Shown: one piece after another, positions 1 through 8,710 of the stretch
How the letters are laid out: each line of letters begins with the position of its first letter
Position numbering within the stretch: the first letter of the stretch is position 1
From: Actinopolymorpha pittospori
Lineage (GTDB): Bacteria > Actinomycetota > Actinomycetes > Propionibacteriales > Actinopolymorphaceae
Length of the DNA stretch: 64,000 nucleotides
Direction of reading: 5' to 3'
NCBI RefSeq assembly: GCF_014873875.1
Contig: NZ_JADBEM010000001.1
Location: forward strand, 8,742,001 to 8,806,000
Made by a program: the position numbers and the translations under genes
Notes under the pieces: model-generated
Database searches by the model: none
The model's input: the letters and a program-made list of their open reading frames with translations, nothing else
Told to the model about the DNA's origin: nothing

Positions 1-709
1 TCGCCGTCAGCAGTGGCCGGGAGTTCTCCGCGTTCTCGGCCGGGATCAGCTTGGTGGGGCCGTTGCCGGGCACCACGGCGAGGTCGGCGAGTGCGGGCTG
101 GGAGATCAGGTCGGACGGGCCGACGGCCACCTCCCGCCCGGCCACGTTGACCCACCGCACCTCGGACTCGTCCAGGGCCGCGGCGACGAACGCCGGCGCG
201 GCCATCGCCGCCGCCGAGACGATCGTGCTGTGCGGGACCAGGCGTTCGAGGTAGTCGCCAAGGCGCGGGTTGGTGACGTGGACGACGAGCCGGATCGTCG
301 GGTTGAGCTCCTCTGCGGTCAGCGCCGCGTGGACGTTGCCGAGGTCGTCGGCCGCGAGCAGTGCCAACGCCCGCGCGGTGGGAACTCCCGCCTCGCGCAG
401 CGCCGAGACGTTCGGTCGGGCGGCCTCGACGAGGGTCGCGCCCAGTGCCGCGATCTCCCGGGCGTGGTCGGATCGCACGTCCGCGACGACGACCGTGACG
501 TCCTCGTGGACGGCCCGGAGCTCTTCCACGAGTCGTACGGCGGTGGTGTCGGAGCCACAGACGACGTGGTGGCCGAGAACCGGTCCGAGGTTCGCCCTGT
601 CCGCCTCGCCTCGCTCGCCCACCTCGGAGTGGTCGACCGCGTCGCCCGGCCCGCCTGCACGGCCCGCACCGCCACCGTCGGTCCCCCGCGACTCCTCCGT
701 CGTCGACAC
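1..709 (-). CDS. RCK/TrkA-N NAD-binding protein, 3' end outside window
   Basis: The visible 236 residues look like a regulator-of-K+-conductance (RCK, TrkA-N) Rossmann domain: after a polar N-terminal stretch of about 45 residues comes GHHVVCGSDTTAVRLVEEL, then alternating beta/alpha segments (VTVVVADVRSD, TARALALLAADDLGNVHAAL, TIRLVVHVTNPRLGDYL). Such domains bind NAD(H) or nucleotides and gate K+ channels or transporters. No membrane segment is present in the visible part, so the channel would be a separate protein or the remainder a second RCK domain; this is inference. The start is GTG with GAGG just upstream. The gene lies 48 nt downstream of the FGGY kinase on the same strand and could be cotranscribed. 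The C-terminus runs off the window edge. Confidence 0.72.
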   Translation of the reverse strand, partial: MSTTEESRGTDGGGAGRAGGPGDAVDHSEVGERGEADRANLGPVLGHHVVCGSDTTAVRLVEELRAVHEDVTVVVADVRSDHAREIAALGATLVEAARPNVSALREAGVPTARALALLAADDLGNVHAALTAEELNPTIRLVVHVTNPRLGDYLERLVPHSTIVSAAAMAAPAFVAAALDESEVRWVNVAGREVAVGPSDLISQPALADLAVVPGNGPTKLIPAENAENSRPLLTA

Positions 710-757
710 GCCGCTCCTCACCCTCGAAGTCCCCCTGGCGTCAGCCGCGGCCGCGGC

Positions 758-2353
758 TCAGGCTCGCGAGCTTAGATTGTCCCGCGCCGCGGTGAGCAGC
801 TCGTAGCTGCGCCGCAGCGCCGGGTACAGCTCCCGGTAGACGGCGTAGTAACGCTGGTACGCGGCATGGCGTTCGGCGTCGGGCTCGAACCGCCGCACAC
901 TCGCGGCGGAGGCCCGCGCGCGTTCGGACACGGCAGCGGCCAGGTCTCCCACCAGCCCGACTCCGGCCGCCGCCACCATCGCCGCACCGACCGGGGCGCC
1001 GCGCGTGTGCGGTGACACCTCGACCGGCAGACCGGTGACGTCGGCCTTGATCTGGTTCCACGTCTGCCCCTTCGCGCCGCCGCCCACGCTGCGCAGTGTC
1101 GCGGGTCGCAGGCCGAGCCGGCCGAGCTCGTCGAGGTTGTGCGCCAGGCCGTACGCCGTGCCCTCGAGGATCGCCCGGACGACGTCGGCCCGTCGGCTCG
1201 CCATCGACAACCCGACCAGCGCGCCACGTGCGTCGGCGTCCCAGATCGGGGAGCGTTCCCCGAGGAAGTACGGCAACAGGACCAGGCCCCCGCTTCCGAC
1301 CGGGGCCGTTCCGGCCAGCGCGTCCAGGGCGGCGAAGGCGTCGCCGTCCGCGCGGGCGAGCGGTTCGGTCGGCGACCCGAGGAGCGATCCGGCCAGTCCG
1401 CGCTCCCGGTCGCCGAACTCGTCGCGGAACCAGCGCAGGATCCCGCCGGTCGACACCATCGACCCGTAGACGAGGTGGTGGCCGGGCACGGGGTAGGGCA
1501 GCACGCTCATCGCGCCGAGCGCGTCACGGCGCAGCCGATCCGCCTGGAACGCCGCGTTCACCACCGTCGACTGGCCGGTCATCTCGCACAGGTCGCCGTG
1601 TCGGGCGAGTCCGGCCTCCAGGCCGGCCGCGGCTCCGTCGACGGCGCCGGCCACCACCGGCGTACCCGGCAGCAGGCCCGTGGCCCGGGCGGCCTCGGCG
1701 TCCACCCGCCCGACGACGGTGCAGGGGTGGACCGCCTCGGGTAGCCAGCCGCCGGGTACGCCCCACAGGTCGAGCAGCGGCTGCGACCAGCGTCCGCTGT
1801 CGAGGTCGCCGAGCAGGGTCAGGCCCTGGTGTCCGGTGTCGCAGGTCGGTACGCCGGTGAGCCGGTGGACGACGTACCCGTTGGCCATCAGGACGGTCGC
1901 GCCGCTCCGGCGTACCTCCGGGTGCGTGGCCAGCAGCCAGGACAGTTTGGGTGCGGCGAAGTAGGCGTCCAGCCGGTTGCCGGTCGCGGCGACGACGTCG
2001 GCCGCCGCGTCGAGGCGTGCGGCGCACTCACCATGGCCACGGCGGTCGAGCCAGAGCAGGGCGGGACCGACCGGAGATCCGGAGCCGTCCAGGACGACGA
2101 CGCTCGGCGCCTGACTGCTGACGCCGACGCCCTCGACGTCGACGGGCGCGACACCCGCCGATCCAAGGCAGGCGGCCACGCAGCGAGCACTCGCCTGCCA
2201 CCAGTCCTCCGGGTCCTGCTCGGCGCCGTTTCCTTCGACGTAGCGGGTGGGGTACTCCTCCCCCGCCTCGGCGACCACCCTCCCGTCGCGGTCCGTCAGG
2301 ACCGCCTTGACACCGGTGGTGCCCACGTCGACTCCGACGACGACGCCGCCCAT
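758..2353 (-). CDS. FGGY-family carbohydrate kinase (xylulokinase-like)
   Basis: A 531-residue cytoplasmic sugar kinase that would transfer phosphate from ATP to a pentulose or related sugar. The N-terminal FGGY phosphate-binding loop is clear (VVGVDVGTTGVKAVLTDRDG), with the EQDPEDWW motif near residue 50, MTGQSTVVNAAF at the start of the second domain and the C-terminal VGGGAKGQTWNQIKADV signature. Length agrees with the family (480-540). ATG 2353 was chosen because GGAGGTG lies 6 nt upstream and the protein begins directly with the first beta strand; the frame stays open for 40 more codons without a good ribosome site. Substrate is unknown: no isomerase or transporter adjoins it. It is one of three FGGY kinases within 16 kb. 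Confidence 0.85.
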   Translation of the reverse strand: MGGVVVGVDVGTTGVKAVLTDRDGRVVAEAGEEYPTRYVEGNGAEQDPEDWWQASARCVAACLGSAGVAPVDVEGVGVSSQAPSVVVLDGSGSPVGPALLWLDRRGHGECAARLDAAADVVAATGNRLDAYFAAPKLSWLLATHPEVRRSGATVLMANGYVVHRLTGVPTCDTGHQGLTLLGDLDSGRWSQPLLDLWGVPGGWLPEAVHPCTVVGRVDAEAARATGLLPGTPVVAGAVDGAAAGLEAGLARHGDLCEMTGQSTVVNAAFQADRLRRDALGAMSVLPYPVPGHHLVYGSMVSTGGILRWFRDEFGDRERGLAGSLLGSPTEPLARADGDAFAALDALAGTAPVGSGGLVLLPYFLGERSPIWDADARGALVGLSMASRRADVVRAILEGTAYGLAHNLDELGRLGLRPATLRSVGGGAKGQTWNQIKADVTGLPVEVSPHTRGAPVGAAMVAAAGVGLVGDLAAAVSERARASAASVRRFEPDAERHAAYQRYYAVYRELYPALRRSYELLTAARDNLSSRA

Positions 2354-2491
2354 CGCCCACCTCCGTCCGGCCGCCCGGATGCGGGCAGATCGCTGCGGTT
2401 CCCACCCGCGGTCGACGGGCTGGTGTCCAGCATGCCGAGGGATCCCGTTTAGCAGCGGGTTGGTGCCCGGCACTGGCCGCCGGCGGACGAC

Positions 2492-3157
2492 TCAGCGGGC
2501 CCGGTCGCCGCGGCCCACCAGCCCGGCGTCGTGGGCGAGCAGCCCCGCCTGGGTCCGGTTCTCGCAGTCCAGCTTTACCAGCATCCGCGAGACGTAGCCC
2601 TTCACGGTTGCTTCGGACAGGTGCAGCCGCGCTCCGATCCGGGCGTTGGACATGCCCTCGCCGAGGCAGGCCAGCACCTCCACCTCGCGCTCGGTCAGCC
2701 GGTCGAGGAGCGTGCGGGCACGGTCCTTCACGGCGTGGTCGCCCGCGGACGCGGAGACCAGCCGGCGCGCGGCGTCGGGTGAGAGCACCGTGTGCCCGTC
2801 GGCCGCGACCCGCACCAGCCCGATCAGGTCCTCCGGCGGTGTCGACTTCACGAGGAACCCGGTGGCGCCGGCACGCAGTGCCCGCAGGACGTACTTGTCG
2901 GCGTCGAAGGTCGTCAGTGCCACGACGGAGGGGCGTTCGGCGAAGGTGTTGATGCGCTCGATCGCGGTGAGCCCGTCGACACCCGGCATGCGAAGGTCCA
3001 TGAGGACGACGTCGGGACGATGTCGCAGGACCGCCTCGACAGCCGCAGCGCCGTCGTGGGCCTCGTCGACGACCTCGATGTCCTCCGCCGAACCGAGGAT
3101 GGTCCGCAGGTGCGCGCACACCATCGGCTCGTCGTCCACCACGACCACGCGAATCAT
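2492..3157 (-). CDS. NarL/LuxR-type response regulator
   Basis: A 221-residue transcription factor. The receiver domain (residues 1-120) shows the acidic pair VVVVDDEPMV, the phospho-acceptor in DVVLMDLRMPGVDG (about D54), the switch Thr in VALTTFDADKYV and Lys in GFLVKSTPPEDL. A LuxR/GerE helix-turn-helix follows near residue 150 (LTEREVEVLACLGEGMSNARIG, EATVKGYVSRMLVKL). Its ATG overlaps the stop codon of the upstream histidine kinase gene by 4 nt, so the two are translationally coupled partners. Targets are not known; the divergently placed DUF6069 membrane protein gene is a candidate. Confidence 0.93.
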   Translation of the reverse strand: MIRVVVVDDEPMVCAHLRTILGSAEDIEVVDEAHDGAAAVEAVLRHRPDVVLMDLRMPGVDGLTAIERINTFAERPSVVALTTFDADKYVLRALRAGATGFLVKSTPPEDLIGLVRVAADGHTVLSPDAARRLVSASAGDHAVKDRARTLLDRLTEREVEVLACLGEGMSNARIGARLHLSEATVKGYVSRMLVKLDCENRTQAGLLAHDAGLVGRGDRAR

Positions 3158-4377
3158 CGCACCGCCTCCGCTGTCGGAACGTACGCCGGCAGGCTCGCCG
3201 TCACCTCGAACCCACCGTCCGGACTCGGACCGGCGTCGAGCGTCCCACGGACCAGCTCGACACGATTGCGAAGCCCTTCCAGGCCCGCTCTGGAGCCGGT
3301 CGCCGCGAGGCCGGCGTCGACGACCCCGACCGGCGCGGTGTTGCGGACCGCGAGGTGCACGCGATCGGGGTCGTAGCGGACCACGACACCGACCTCGGCA
3401 CCGGGCGCGTGCTTGCGCACGTTGGTCAGCGCCTCCTGGACGATGCGGTACGCCGTCCGGCCGACGACGGGGGACGCCCGCGTCGGGTCGCCCTCCTCGA
3501 CGAGTTCGGTCGGGATGCCCACCGAACGGGACTCGGCGGCCAGCGCGGCGATGTCCGGCAGCGCCAGCTCCTGTCGTCCGGAGTCGTCGTCGGGATCCGT
3601 CCGCAGGATCCCCACCAGGTCGCGTAGCTCGTCGAGGGCCTGGCATCCGGCGGCGCGGAACTCCTCCGCCGCCCGCCGGGTCTCCTCGTCGGTGGCCCGC
3701 ACCCGTAGGGCGCCGGCGGAAAGCACCATCAGCGAAAGCCGGTGGGTCACCACGTCGTGCATCTCGGCGGCGATCCGGGCCCGTTCGTCGGCCCGGGCCT
3801 GGGCGGCCAGAAGGTACTGCTCGCGCTCGGCGCGTTCGGCCCGCTCCCGGAGTACGGCGATCAGGCTCCGCCGCGCGGTGAAGTACAACGCGAGAAGCGG
3901 TCCGACGGCCGTCCGCAGCAGCGCCACGGTCAAGATGACCATGGACGGGTCCCACGGTCGGGCGGCCACCAGGGTGAGGATGCCGACCAGGATCCAGCCC
4001 GGCCGGCGGATCGCGGCGTACCTCACCGGGAGGTAGGCCACCAGCACCGCCGACATCGGCGGCCACACGACGATCTCCCCGGCCGGCTCTCCCAGCGCAC
4101 CGACGAGGATCAGCATCGTGACCAGCACGCTGAACCCCGTGACCGCGGCAAGGACCGCGAGTGGCGCCCGCCGCCGAGCCACCAGGCCGGCGTTCACGAC
4201 GGCCTGCAGCACCAGCATCGCCCACGCGAGCGATCCGGGCCGCTCCGGCCACCATGAACTCCCGGCCAGCGTCAGGCCGGTGTCCAAGGCGACGAACCCA
4301 GCGGCGAGCGCGGCGTCGCCCAGCCGCGAGGCGGGCGACAGGGGGCGGTCGTCCACCCGGTCCTCCACGCATCTCAC
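3154..4377 (-). CDS. Membrane sensor histidine kinase, DesK/NarX-like (HisKA_3)
   Basis: A 407-residue sensor kinase. The N-terminal third holds about five hydrophobic segments (first near residues 20-40, last near 145-165) with little extracellular domain. The HisKA_3 motif ERARIAAEMHDVVTHRLS carries the phospho-accepting His near residue 207, and the HATPase_c N box is RIVQEALTNVRKHAP with a G box GLEGLRNRVELVRG. It would phosphorylate the coupled LuxR-type regulator. Start choice: the frame extends to a GTG at 4395, but TACCTT sits 6 nt before GTG 4377 and there is no Shine-Dalgarno, which suggests a leaderless mRNA beginning at 4377. Confidence 0.9.
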   Translation of the reverse strand: MRCVEDRVDDRPLSPASRLGDAALAAGFVALDTGLTLAGSSWWPERPGSLAWAMLVLQAVVNAGLVARRRAPLAVLAAVTGFSVLVTMLILVGALGEPAGEIVVWPPMSAVLVAYLPVRYAAIRRPGWILVGILTLVAARPWDPSMVILTVALLRTAVGPLLALYFTARRSLIAVLRERAERAEREQYLLAAQARADERARIAAEMHDVVTHRLSLMVLSAGALRVRATDEETRRAAEEFRAAGCQALDELRDLVGILRTDPDDDSGRQELALPDIAALAAESRSVGIPTELVEEGDPTRASPVVGRTAYRIVQEALTNVRKHAPGAEVGVVVRYDPDRVHLAVRNTAPVGVVDAGLAATGSRAGLEGLRNRVELVRGTLDAGPSPDGGFEVTASLPAYVPTAEAVR

Positions 4378-4383
4378 CGCGCA

Positions 4384-4389
4384 AAGGTA
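4384..4389 (-). promoter_or_regulatory. -10 element of histidine kinase operon
   Basis: TACCTT, 6 nt before GTG 4377; it lies inside the longer open frame and therefore argues for the shorter start. Confidence 0.4.
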
Positions 4390-4586
4390 GTTCACCCGCG
4401 GCGCGCCGGGCCATGGCCGCGGGCCGGGACCCTACGAAGGTAGCCGTCGGCCTTCGACCCACCGACTTTCGTCGCATCGGTCGCCCACCATCGCCGCTGC
4501 CGGCCCCCGCGGCGTTCGGCTGGAATACCGGTCAGGAAGTCACCGACCGTCGCCGGCCGCGCACCGCGGCCAACCTGGAGGCAGCC

Positions 4587-5027
4587 ATGTCCGCCACCCG
4601 CACCGCCCGAACCAACAGCCCTTCGGTACCCCCCCGGGCCGGAACCCGTGGCGCCCGGGCCCTGACCGTCGCCGCCGCGACCGCGGCCGCCCTGGTCGTG
4701 TGGGCCCTCATCTCCTACGTGTTCGGCGTCGACCTGGCCGCACGACCCTTCGGCGCACCGGACTACACCCCCGTCGGAGCGGCCGCCGTCGTGGCCGGGG
4801 GGCTGGTCCCAGGGCTGTGTGCCTGGGGACTACTGGCGCTGATGGAACGACTCGGCTGGCGCGCCCGGCGGGTCTGGACCATCGTCGCCGGCGTCGTCCT
4901 GGTGCTCTCGCTGGCGACTCCGCTCACCGGTGGTGAGACCCTCGGCGCGGTGATCGGCCTGACCGCCCTGCACCTCACCGTGGCGGCCGTACTCATCCCC
5001 GGTCTGGCTCGCACCGCCGTCCGGTGA
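4587..5027 (+). CDS. DUF6069 family four-helix membrane protein
   Basis: A 146-residue protein with a polar, Arg/Thr-rich N-terminus of about 25 residues and four hydrophobic segments (about 27-47, 62-84, 95-113, 120-140). The segments separated by LTGGETLGAVIGLTALHLT and the ending IPGLARTAVR resemble the actinobacterial DUF6069 family, as recalled from family members; no function is established. Start ATG 4587 has GGAG 7 nt upstream. The gene is divergent from the two-component pair with about 210 nt between starts, so it may be a target of that system (inference). Confidence 0.75.
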   Translation: MSATRTARTNSPSVPPRAGTRGARALTVAAATAAALVVWALISYVFGVDLAARPFGAPDYTPVGAAAVVAGGLVPGLCAWGLLALMERLGWRARRVWTIVAGVVLVLSLATPLTGGETLGAVIGLTALHLTVAAVLIPGLARTAVR

Positions 5028-5183
5028 CAGTTCACCCACGAAGGTCGCCCGCGGATTGCCGCGACGACGGCCTGGGCACACACCCGGTGGGGGGCCCGAC
5101 CTCGGGGGGATCTGGTCGGGACGTTTCAGTCCTGCCTGACCGGCGCCACGGCGCCGGTCGGCCAGTAGTCTGGGAGTCCCCAC

Positions 5184-6233
5184 ATGCACTCATCACATCC
5201 CGGCCCGGCCTCACATCCCGGCCCGGCCTCACATCCCCGCCTGGCCTCACGTCCCCGCCTGGCCTCACGTCCCCGCCTGGCTGTCGTTCTCGCCGCGGCC
5301 CTCCTCCTCGTCCTGTCCCCGCTCACGACCGGCTCCGCTCCCGCGGCGCCACCTCCCCCGGCCCCGCCGATGGGCAAGATGTCGACGACGACCCTGCTGC
5401 TCAGCTCTATTCCCGCGACCGGCGGACGGGCCGTCCCCTTCCTGCGCCTGCCGACCCGGCACATGAAGGCCGGGCAGTCGATCTACGTCGTGGGGCGGAT
5501 GGCCGCCGTGACCAACGTGCCGAGGGGCCCGATGATGGGCATCCGCATCATCTGCCTGGGCGGGAGCGGAGGACCGTTCACCGTTCGCAACCACGACGGG
5601 CGCGCCTACGGCGTCCAGGCCATCGTCGTGCGCTGGCTCTTCACCGCCCCGCACGACGGCAACTACACCTGTGAGCTCCGTGGCGTGGGCGCGACCCAGA
5701 TCGATCCGCAGGTGGCCCGACTCGACCTGGTCGCGAGCCGCAGCCTGTTGCAGGTGACACCGGTACGGACGGGCGCCCAGGGTTGGATGACCGGCGCCGA
5801 CACCTGTGTCGGGACCCAGGGAATCCCGAACATCCCCCAGTGCGCGCAGCCACGTTCCGCGGTGACGGTCCTGGCGCGACACCTCTCAGCCGGTACGGCG
5901 CGCTTCGTGAACACCGTGACCGACGTGCAGTTGAGCCGGGAGTACGGCGCGTACCCAGGCGGTTCGAGCACCGTCAAGGTCACCTTGCATGCCACCCCGT
6001 CGACGGCGAGCGGACACCCGTGCGCGCCGGTCCGGTCGACCAGCCGGACCGCCACGATCAACGGGCACGTGCACCACTACAAGGTCAACCTCACCTTGCC
6101 GGGCACGCGGGTGAACCTCGGCGGCGGTTGCGGTCGCCAGGTACTGCTCCAGACCCGGGTCGAGCACCTGGCGGGCAACCCCGTCACCGTCCACGACTCG
6201 AGGTACTCCAACGCCGCGGCGTGGACCTACTGA
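5184..6233 (+). CDS. Secreted protein of unknown function with N-terminal hexapeptide repeats
   Basis: A 349-residue protein I do not recognise. Residues 4-33 are five copies of a six-residue unit (SHPGPA, SHPGPA, SHPRLA, SRPRLA, SRPRLA), followed by a hydrophobic segment AVVLAAALLLVLSPLTTGS and an Ala-Pro run that looks like a signal peptidase region. The mature part is beta-rich and has paired cysteines (IRIICLGGSG and GNYTCELRG; DTCVGTQGIPNIPQCAQ; GHPCAPV and GGGCGRQ), consistent with disulphides outside the cell. ATG 5184 has GGGAG upstream; the true start could be later, since the repeats precede the signal sequence. It stands alone. Confidence 0.7.
   Translation: MHSSHPGPASHPGPASHPRLASRPRLASRPRLAVVLAAALLLVLSPLTTGSAPAAPPPPAPPMGKMSTTTLLLSSIPATGGRAVPFLRLPTRHMKAGQSIYVVGRMAAVTNVPRGPMMGIRIICLGGSGGPFTVRNHDGRAYGVQAIVVRWLFTAPHDGNYTCELRGVGATQIDPQVARLDLVASRSLLQVTPVRTGAQGWMTGADTCVGTQGIPNIPQCAQPRSAVTVLARHLSAGTARFVNTVTDVQLSREYGAYPGGSSTVKVTLHATPSTASGHPCAPVRSTSRTATINGHVHHYKVNLTLPGTRVNLGGGCGRQVLLQTRVEHLAGNPVTVHDSRYSNAAAWTY
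5193..5282 (+). repeat. Five tandem 18-bp units inside the secreted protein gene
   Basis: Five consecutive 18-nt units beginning TCACATCCC or TCACGTCCC, encoding SHPGPA/SHPRLA/SRPRLA. Units 1-2 are identical and units 4-5 are identical, so the array grew by duplication; copy number may vary between strains. Confidence 0.85.
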
Positions 6234-6265
6234 CCGAGGGGTCGTCCCCACGGTCGGTTCCAGCT

Positions 6266-6295
6266 CGGCATCGCATCGGTCGGCATCGCATCGGT
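6266..6295. repeat. Two tandem copies of a 15-bp unit
   Basis: CGGCATCGCATCGGT occurs twice head to tail, with a partial third copy, in the short gap between the convergent ends of the secreted protein gene and the GlpD-like gene. No terminator hairpin is obvious here. Confidence 0.7.
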
Positions 6296-6320
6296 CGGCA
6301 CCGCCTCCGCCGGCCGTGCG

Positions 6321-8045
6321 TCAGCCGATCAGGTCGCCGGTCGCCGCCCGCCACGTGTCCGCCGCCTCCACGTCGGTCGGCATGGTGGCGGCGCGGCGTT
6401 CGGCATCGACCATCTGGGCGTACGCCGCGACCTCCTCGGCCCGGCGTGCTTCGTCCCAACCGAGCACCTCGCCCATCACCCGAGCCGCCTCCGGCGCCGC
6501 CGCCGTGCCCCGGTCGGCGGTCTCCATGAAGATCCGGGTCCGCCGGGAGAGGACGTCGACCAGGTGCAGCGCGCCCTCGCTGTGGGCGGCATAGGCGATC
6601 TCGGCGCTCAGATAGCGCGGCGCACCGGGGAGCGGACGCGCAAGGTCGGGCTGCTCGACCGCCAGGTCGAGCACGTCGGGCGTGAGGTCGCCGTAGCGGC
6701 CGAGCAGGTGGTCGACGTCCCCCGGCGAGACCCGGGCCTCGCGGGCGAGCCGGTCGCGCTGGTGGCGAAGCGCGTCGTAACCGGACGCGCCGAGCAGCGG
6801 CAGCCGCTCGGTGGTGGACGGCGGCAGCGCACGCCCGAGCGGATGGCTCGCCGCGTCGACGGCGTCCCTCGCCATCAGGCGGTACGTCGTGTACTTGCCG
6901 CCCACGACCGTGATCATGCCGGGTGGGCCCTCGACCACGGTGTGGTCACGGCGCAGCGCGGCCGTCGTCTTCGCTCCGGCCGCACCACCACGTCCGACGG
7001 CACTCGCGAGCAGCGGCCGCAGCCCGGCGTACACGCCGAGCACGTCGGCCGTGCTGATCGGGCGGCGCAACCACCGGTTGGCATGGCCGAGCAGGTAGTC
7101 GACGTCCTCGGCGGAGGCCAACGGATGCGCGCGGTCGTGGTCCCAGAGAGTGTCGGTGGTGCCCATCAGCCAATAGTCGAACCACCGGCGGATGATGAAG
7201 ACACTGTCCTTGGTCCTCGCGATCAGCCCGGTGCGCGACTCGATCCGGTCACCGGGTACGACGAGGTGCACCCCCTTCGCCGGGCGTACGGCGATGGTCT
7301 GCTGGCCACCGAGAGACTGGACCTCATCGGCCCAGATGCCCGCGGCGTTGACCACGACCCGTGCCGTGAGGTCGGCGTGCCCGCCCTCCTCGAGGTCATG
7401 GACGCGGACGCCGACGACGCGTTCGCCGTCACGCAGCATGCCCACCACCCGCGCCCTGGTGAGGACGGTGGCACCGAGGCTCGCCGCGGTCCGGGCGAGC
7501 GTCATGGTGTGCCTGGCGTCGTCGACCCGGACGTCGTGGTACTGCACCGCGCCGGTGATGCCCTCCGGCCGAAGCTCCGGCATCTCCGCCAGGGCGGCTC
7601 GACGGCTCAGGTGCCGGTGGCCCGGGACGCTTCGCGGCCCGGAGAGCCGGAACACGTCGTACAACGCGACACCCGCGCCCACGTAGGGGCGCTGCCAGCG
7701 GCGGGTGAACGGGAACATGAACGGCTCGGGCTGCACCAGATGGGGGCACAGCCGCTCCACCATGAGGTCCCGCTCGAGCAACGCCTCCCGCACGAGACCG
7801 AAGTTGAGCTGCTCGAGGTAGCGCAGTCCGCCGTGGAAGATCTTTCCCGAACGGGACGACGTACCGCTCGCCAGGTCGTCGGCCTCGACCAGGATGACCG
7901 ACAGGCCGCGCGAGGTGGCGTCGAGTGCCACGCCGGCCCCTGTGACACCGCCGCCGACCACGACCATGTCGACCTCGCGGTCACCGAGTCCGGCGATCTC
8001 CTCCCGCCGCCGCGTGGCGGACAGGACCGACCTGTCGGGCCTCAC
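6321..8045 (-). CDS. FAD-dependent glycerol-3-phosphate dehydrogenase family protein (GlpD-like)
   Basis: A 574-residue flavoprotein. The FAD dinucleotide fold is MVVVGGGVTGAGVALDATSRG near residues 27-47, followed by the family motif SGTSSRSGKIFHGGLRYLEQ; TVVGGKYTTYRLMARDAVD and a C-terminal DAO_C-like region follow. In the family it oxidises sn-glycerol-3-phosphate to dihydroxyacetone phosphate; EryB of erythritol breakdown shows that relatives act on other polyol phosphates. GTG 8045 overlaps the aldolase stop (GTGA) with GGAG upstream, so it is the last gene of the DeoR/kinase/aldolase operon. That context favours a polyol-phosphate substrate other than glycerol phosphate, but this is inference. 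Confidence 0.85.
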   Translation of the reverse strand: MRPDRSVLSATRRREEIAGLGDREVDMVVVGGGVTGAGVALDATSRGLSVILVEADDLASGTSSRSGKIFHGGLRYLEQLNFGLVREALLERDLMVERLCPHLVQPEPFMFPFTRRWQRPYVGAGVALYDVFRLSGPRSVPGHRHLSRRAALAEMPELRPEGITGAVQYHDVRVDDARHTMTLARTAASLGATVLTRARVVGMLRDGERVVGVRVHDLEEGGHADLTARVVVNAAGIWADEVQSLGGQQTIAVRPAKGVHLVVPGDRIESRTGLIARTKDSVFIIRRWFDYWLMGTTDTLWDHDRAHPLASAEDVDYLLGHANRWLRRPISTADVLGVYAGLRPLLASAVGRGGAAGAKTTAALRRDHTVVEGPPGMITVVGGKYTTYRLMARDAVDAASHPLGRALPPSTTERLPLLGASGYDALRHQRDRLAREARVSPGDVDHLLGRYGDLTPDVLDLAVEQPDLARPLPGAPRYLSAEIAYAAHSEGALHLVDVLSRRTRIFMETADRGTAAAPEAARVMGEVLGWDEARRAEEVAAYAQMVDAERRAATMPTDVEAADTWRAATGDLIG

Positions 8046-8710
8046 CGACCCGACTCCGGCGGCGGCACCTGTCCATAGTTGCCGAACTTGGCGATCACCC
8101 GCTCGATCTCCTCGACGGGCAGCTCGCGCGGGCGGAGCCCGAGGGCGGCGCCGCCGGTCGACGCGCGCAGCCACAGCTCGCACAGCCACTCGAGGTACTG
8201 GTTGAGCTGGAAGGCCTGGGCCAGCGAGGACCCCACGGTCACGGTGCCGTGGTTGGCCATCAGGCAGCCGTTGCGACCCTTCAGCGCGTCGGTCACCGAG
8301 GCGGCGAGCTCGGGAGTGCCGTACGTCGCGTAGGGGGCGACCCGGATCGCGCCGTTGAAGAGCCCGACCAGGTAGTGGATGGTCGGCAGCTCGTCGACCA
8401 GCGTCGAGACGGCGGCCGCGGACGTCGCGTGGGTGTGCACGACCGCGGTGTGCTCGGTCGTCCGGTAGACGGACAGGTGGAGCGGCGTCTCGCTGGTCGG
8501 GTCCAGCTGCCCTTCGACCAGCTCGCCGTCCAGGTCGATGACACAGACGAGTTCGGGGGTGAGCGCGTCGTAGTCGAGGCCGCTCGGCGTGGCGACCACC
8601 AGGTCACCCACCCGGACGCTCAGGTTTCCCGACGTGCCCACGACGAGCCCTTCCGGGCGTAGCCGCTGGGCGAACCGGACCACCTCGGCCCGCTCCTTCG
8701 CCAACCTCAT
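8042..8710 (-). CDS. Class II aldolase/adducin family protein
   Basis: A 222-residue zinc aldolase of the fuculose-phosphate/ribulose-phosphate type. The N-terminal GTSGNLSVRVGD phosphate-binding motif, catalytic Glu in TSETPLHLSVYR, zinc ligands in VVHTHATSAAAVS and the third His in GCLMANHGTV are all present. It would cleave or epimerise a sugar-1-phosphate. ATG 8710 was chosen because it overlaps the kinase stop codon (ATGA) and has AGGAG 8 nt upstream; an in-frame ATG lies 18 nt earlier. It is coupled to the upstream kinase and the downstream GlpD-like gene. Confidence 0.9.
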   Translation of the reverse strand: MRLAKERAEVVRFAQRLRPEGLVVGTSGNLSVRVGDLVVATPSGLDYDALTPELVCVIDLDGELVEGQLDPTSETPLHLSVYRTTEHTAVVHTHATSAAAVSTLVDELPTIHYLVGLFNGAIRVAPYATYGTPELAASVTDALKGRNGCLMANHGTVTVGSSLAQAFQLNQYLEWLCELWLRASTGGAALGLRPRELPVEEIERVIAKFGNYGQVPPPESGR

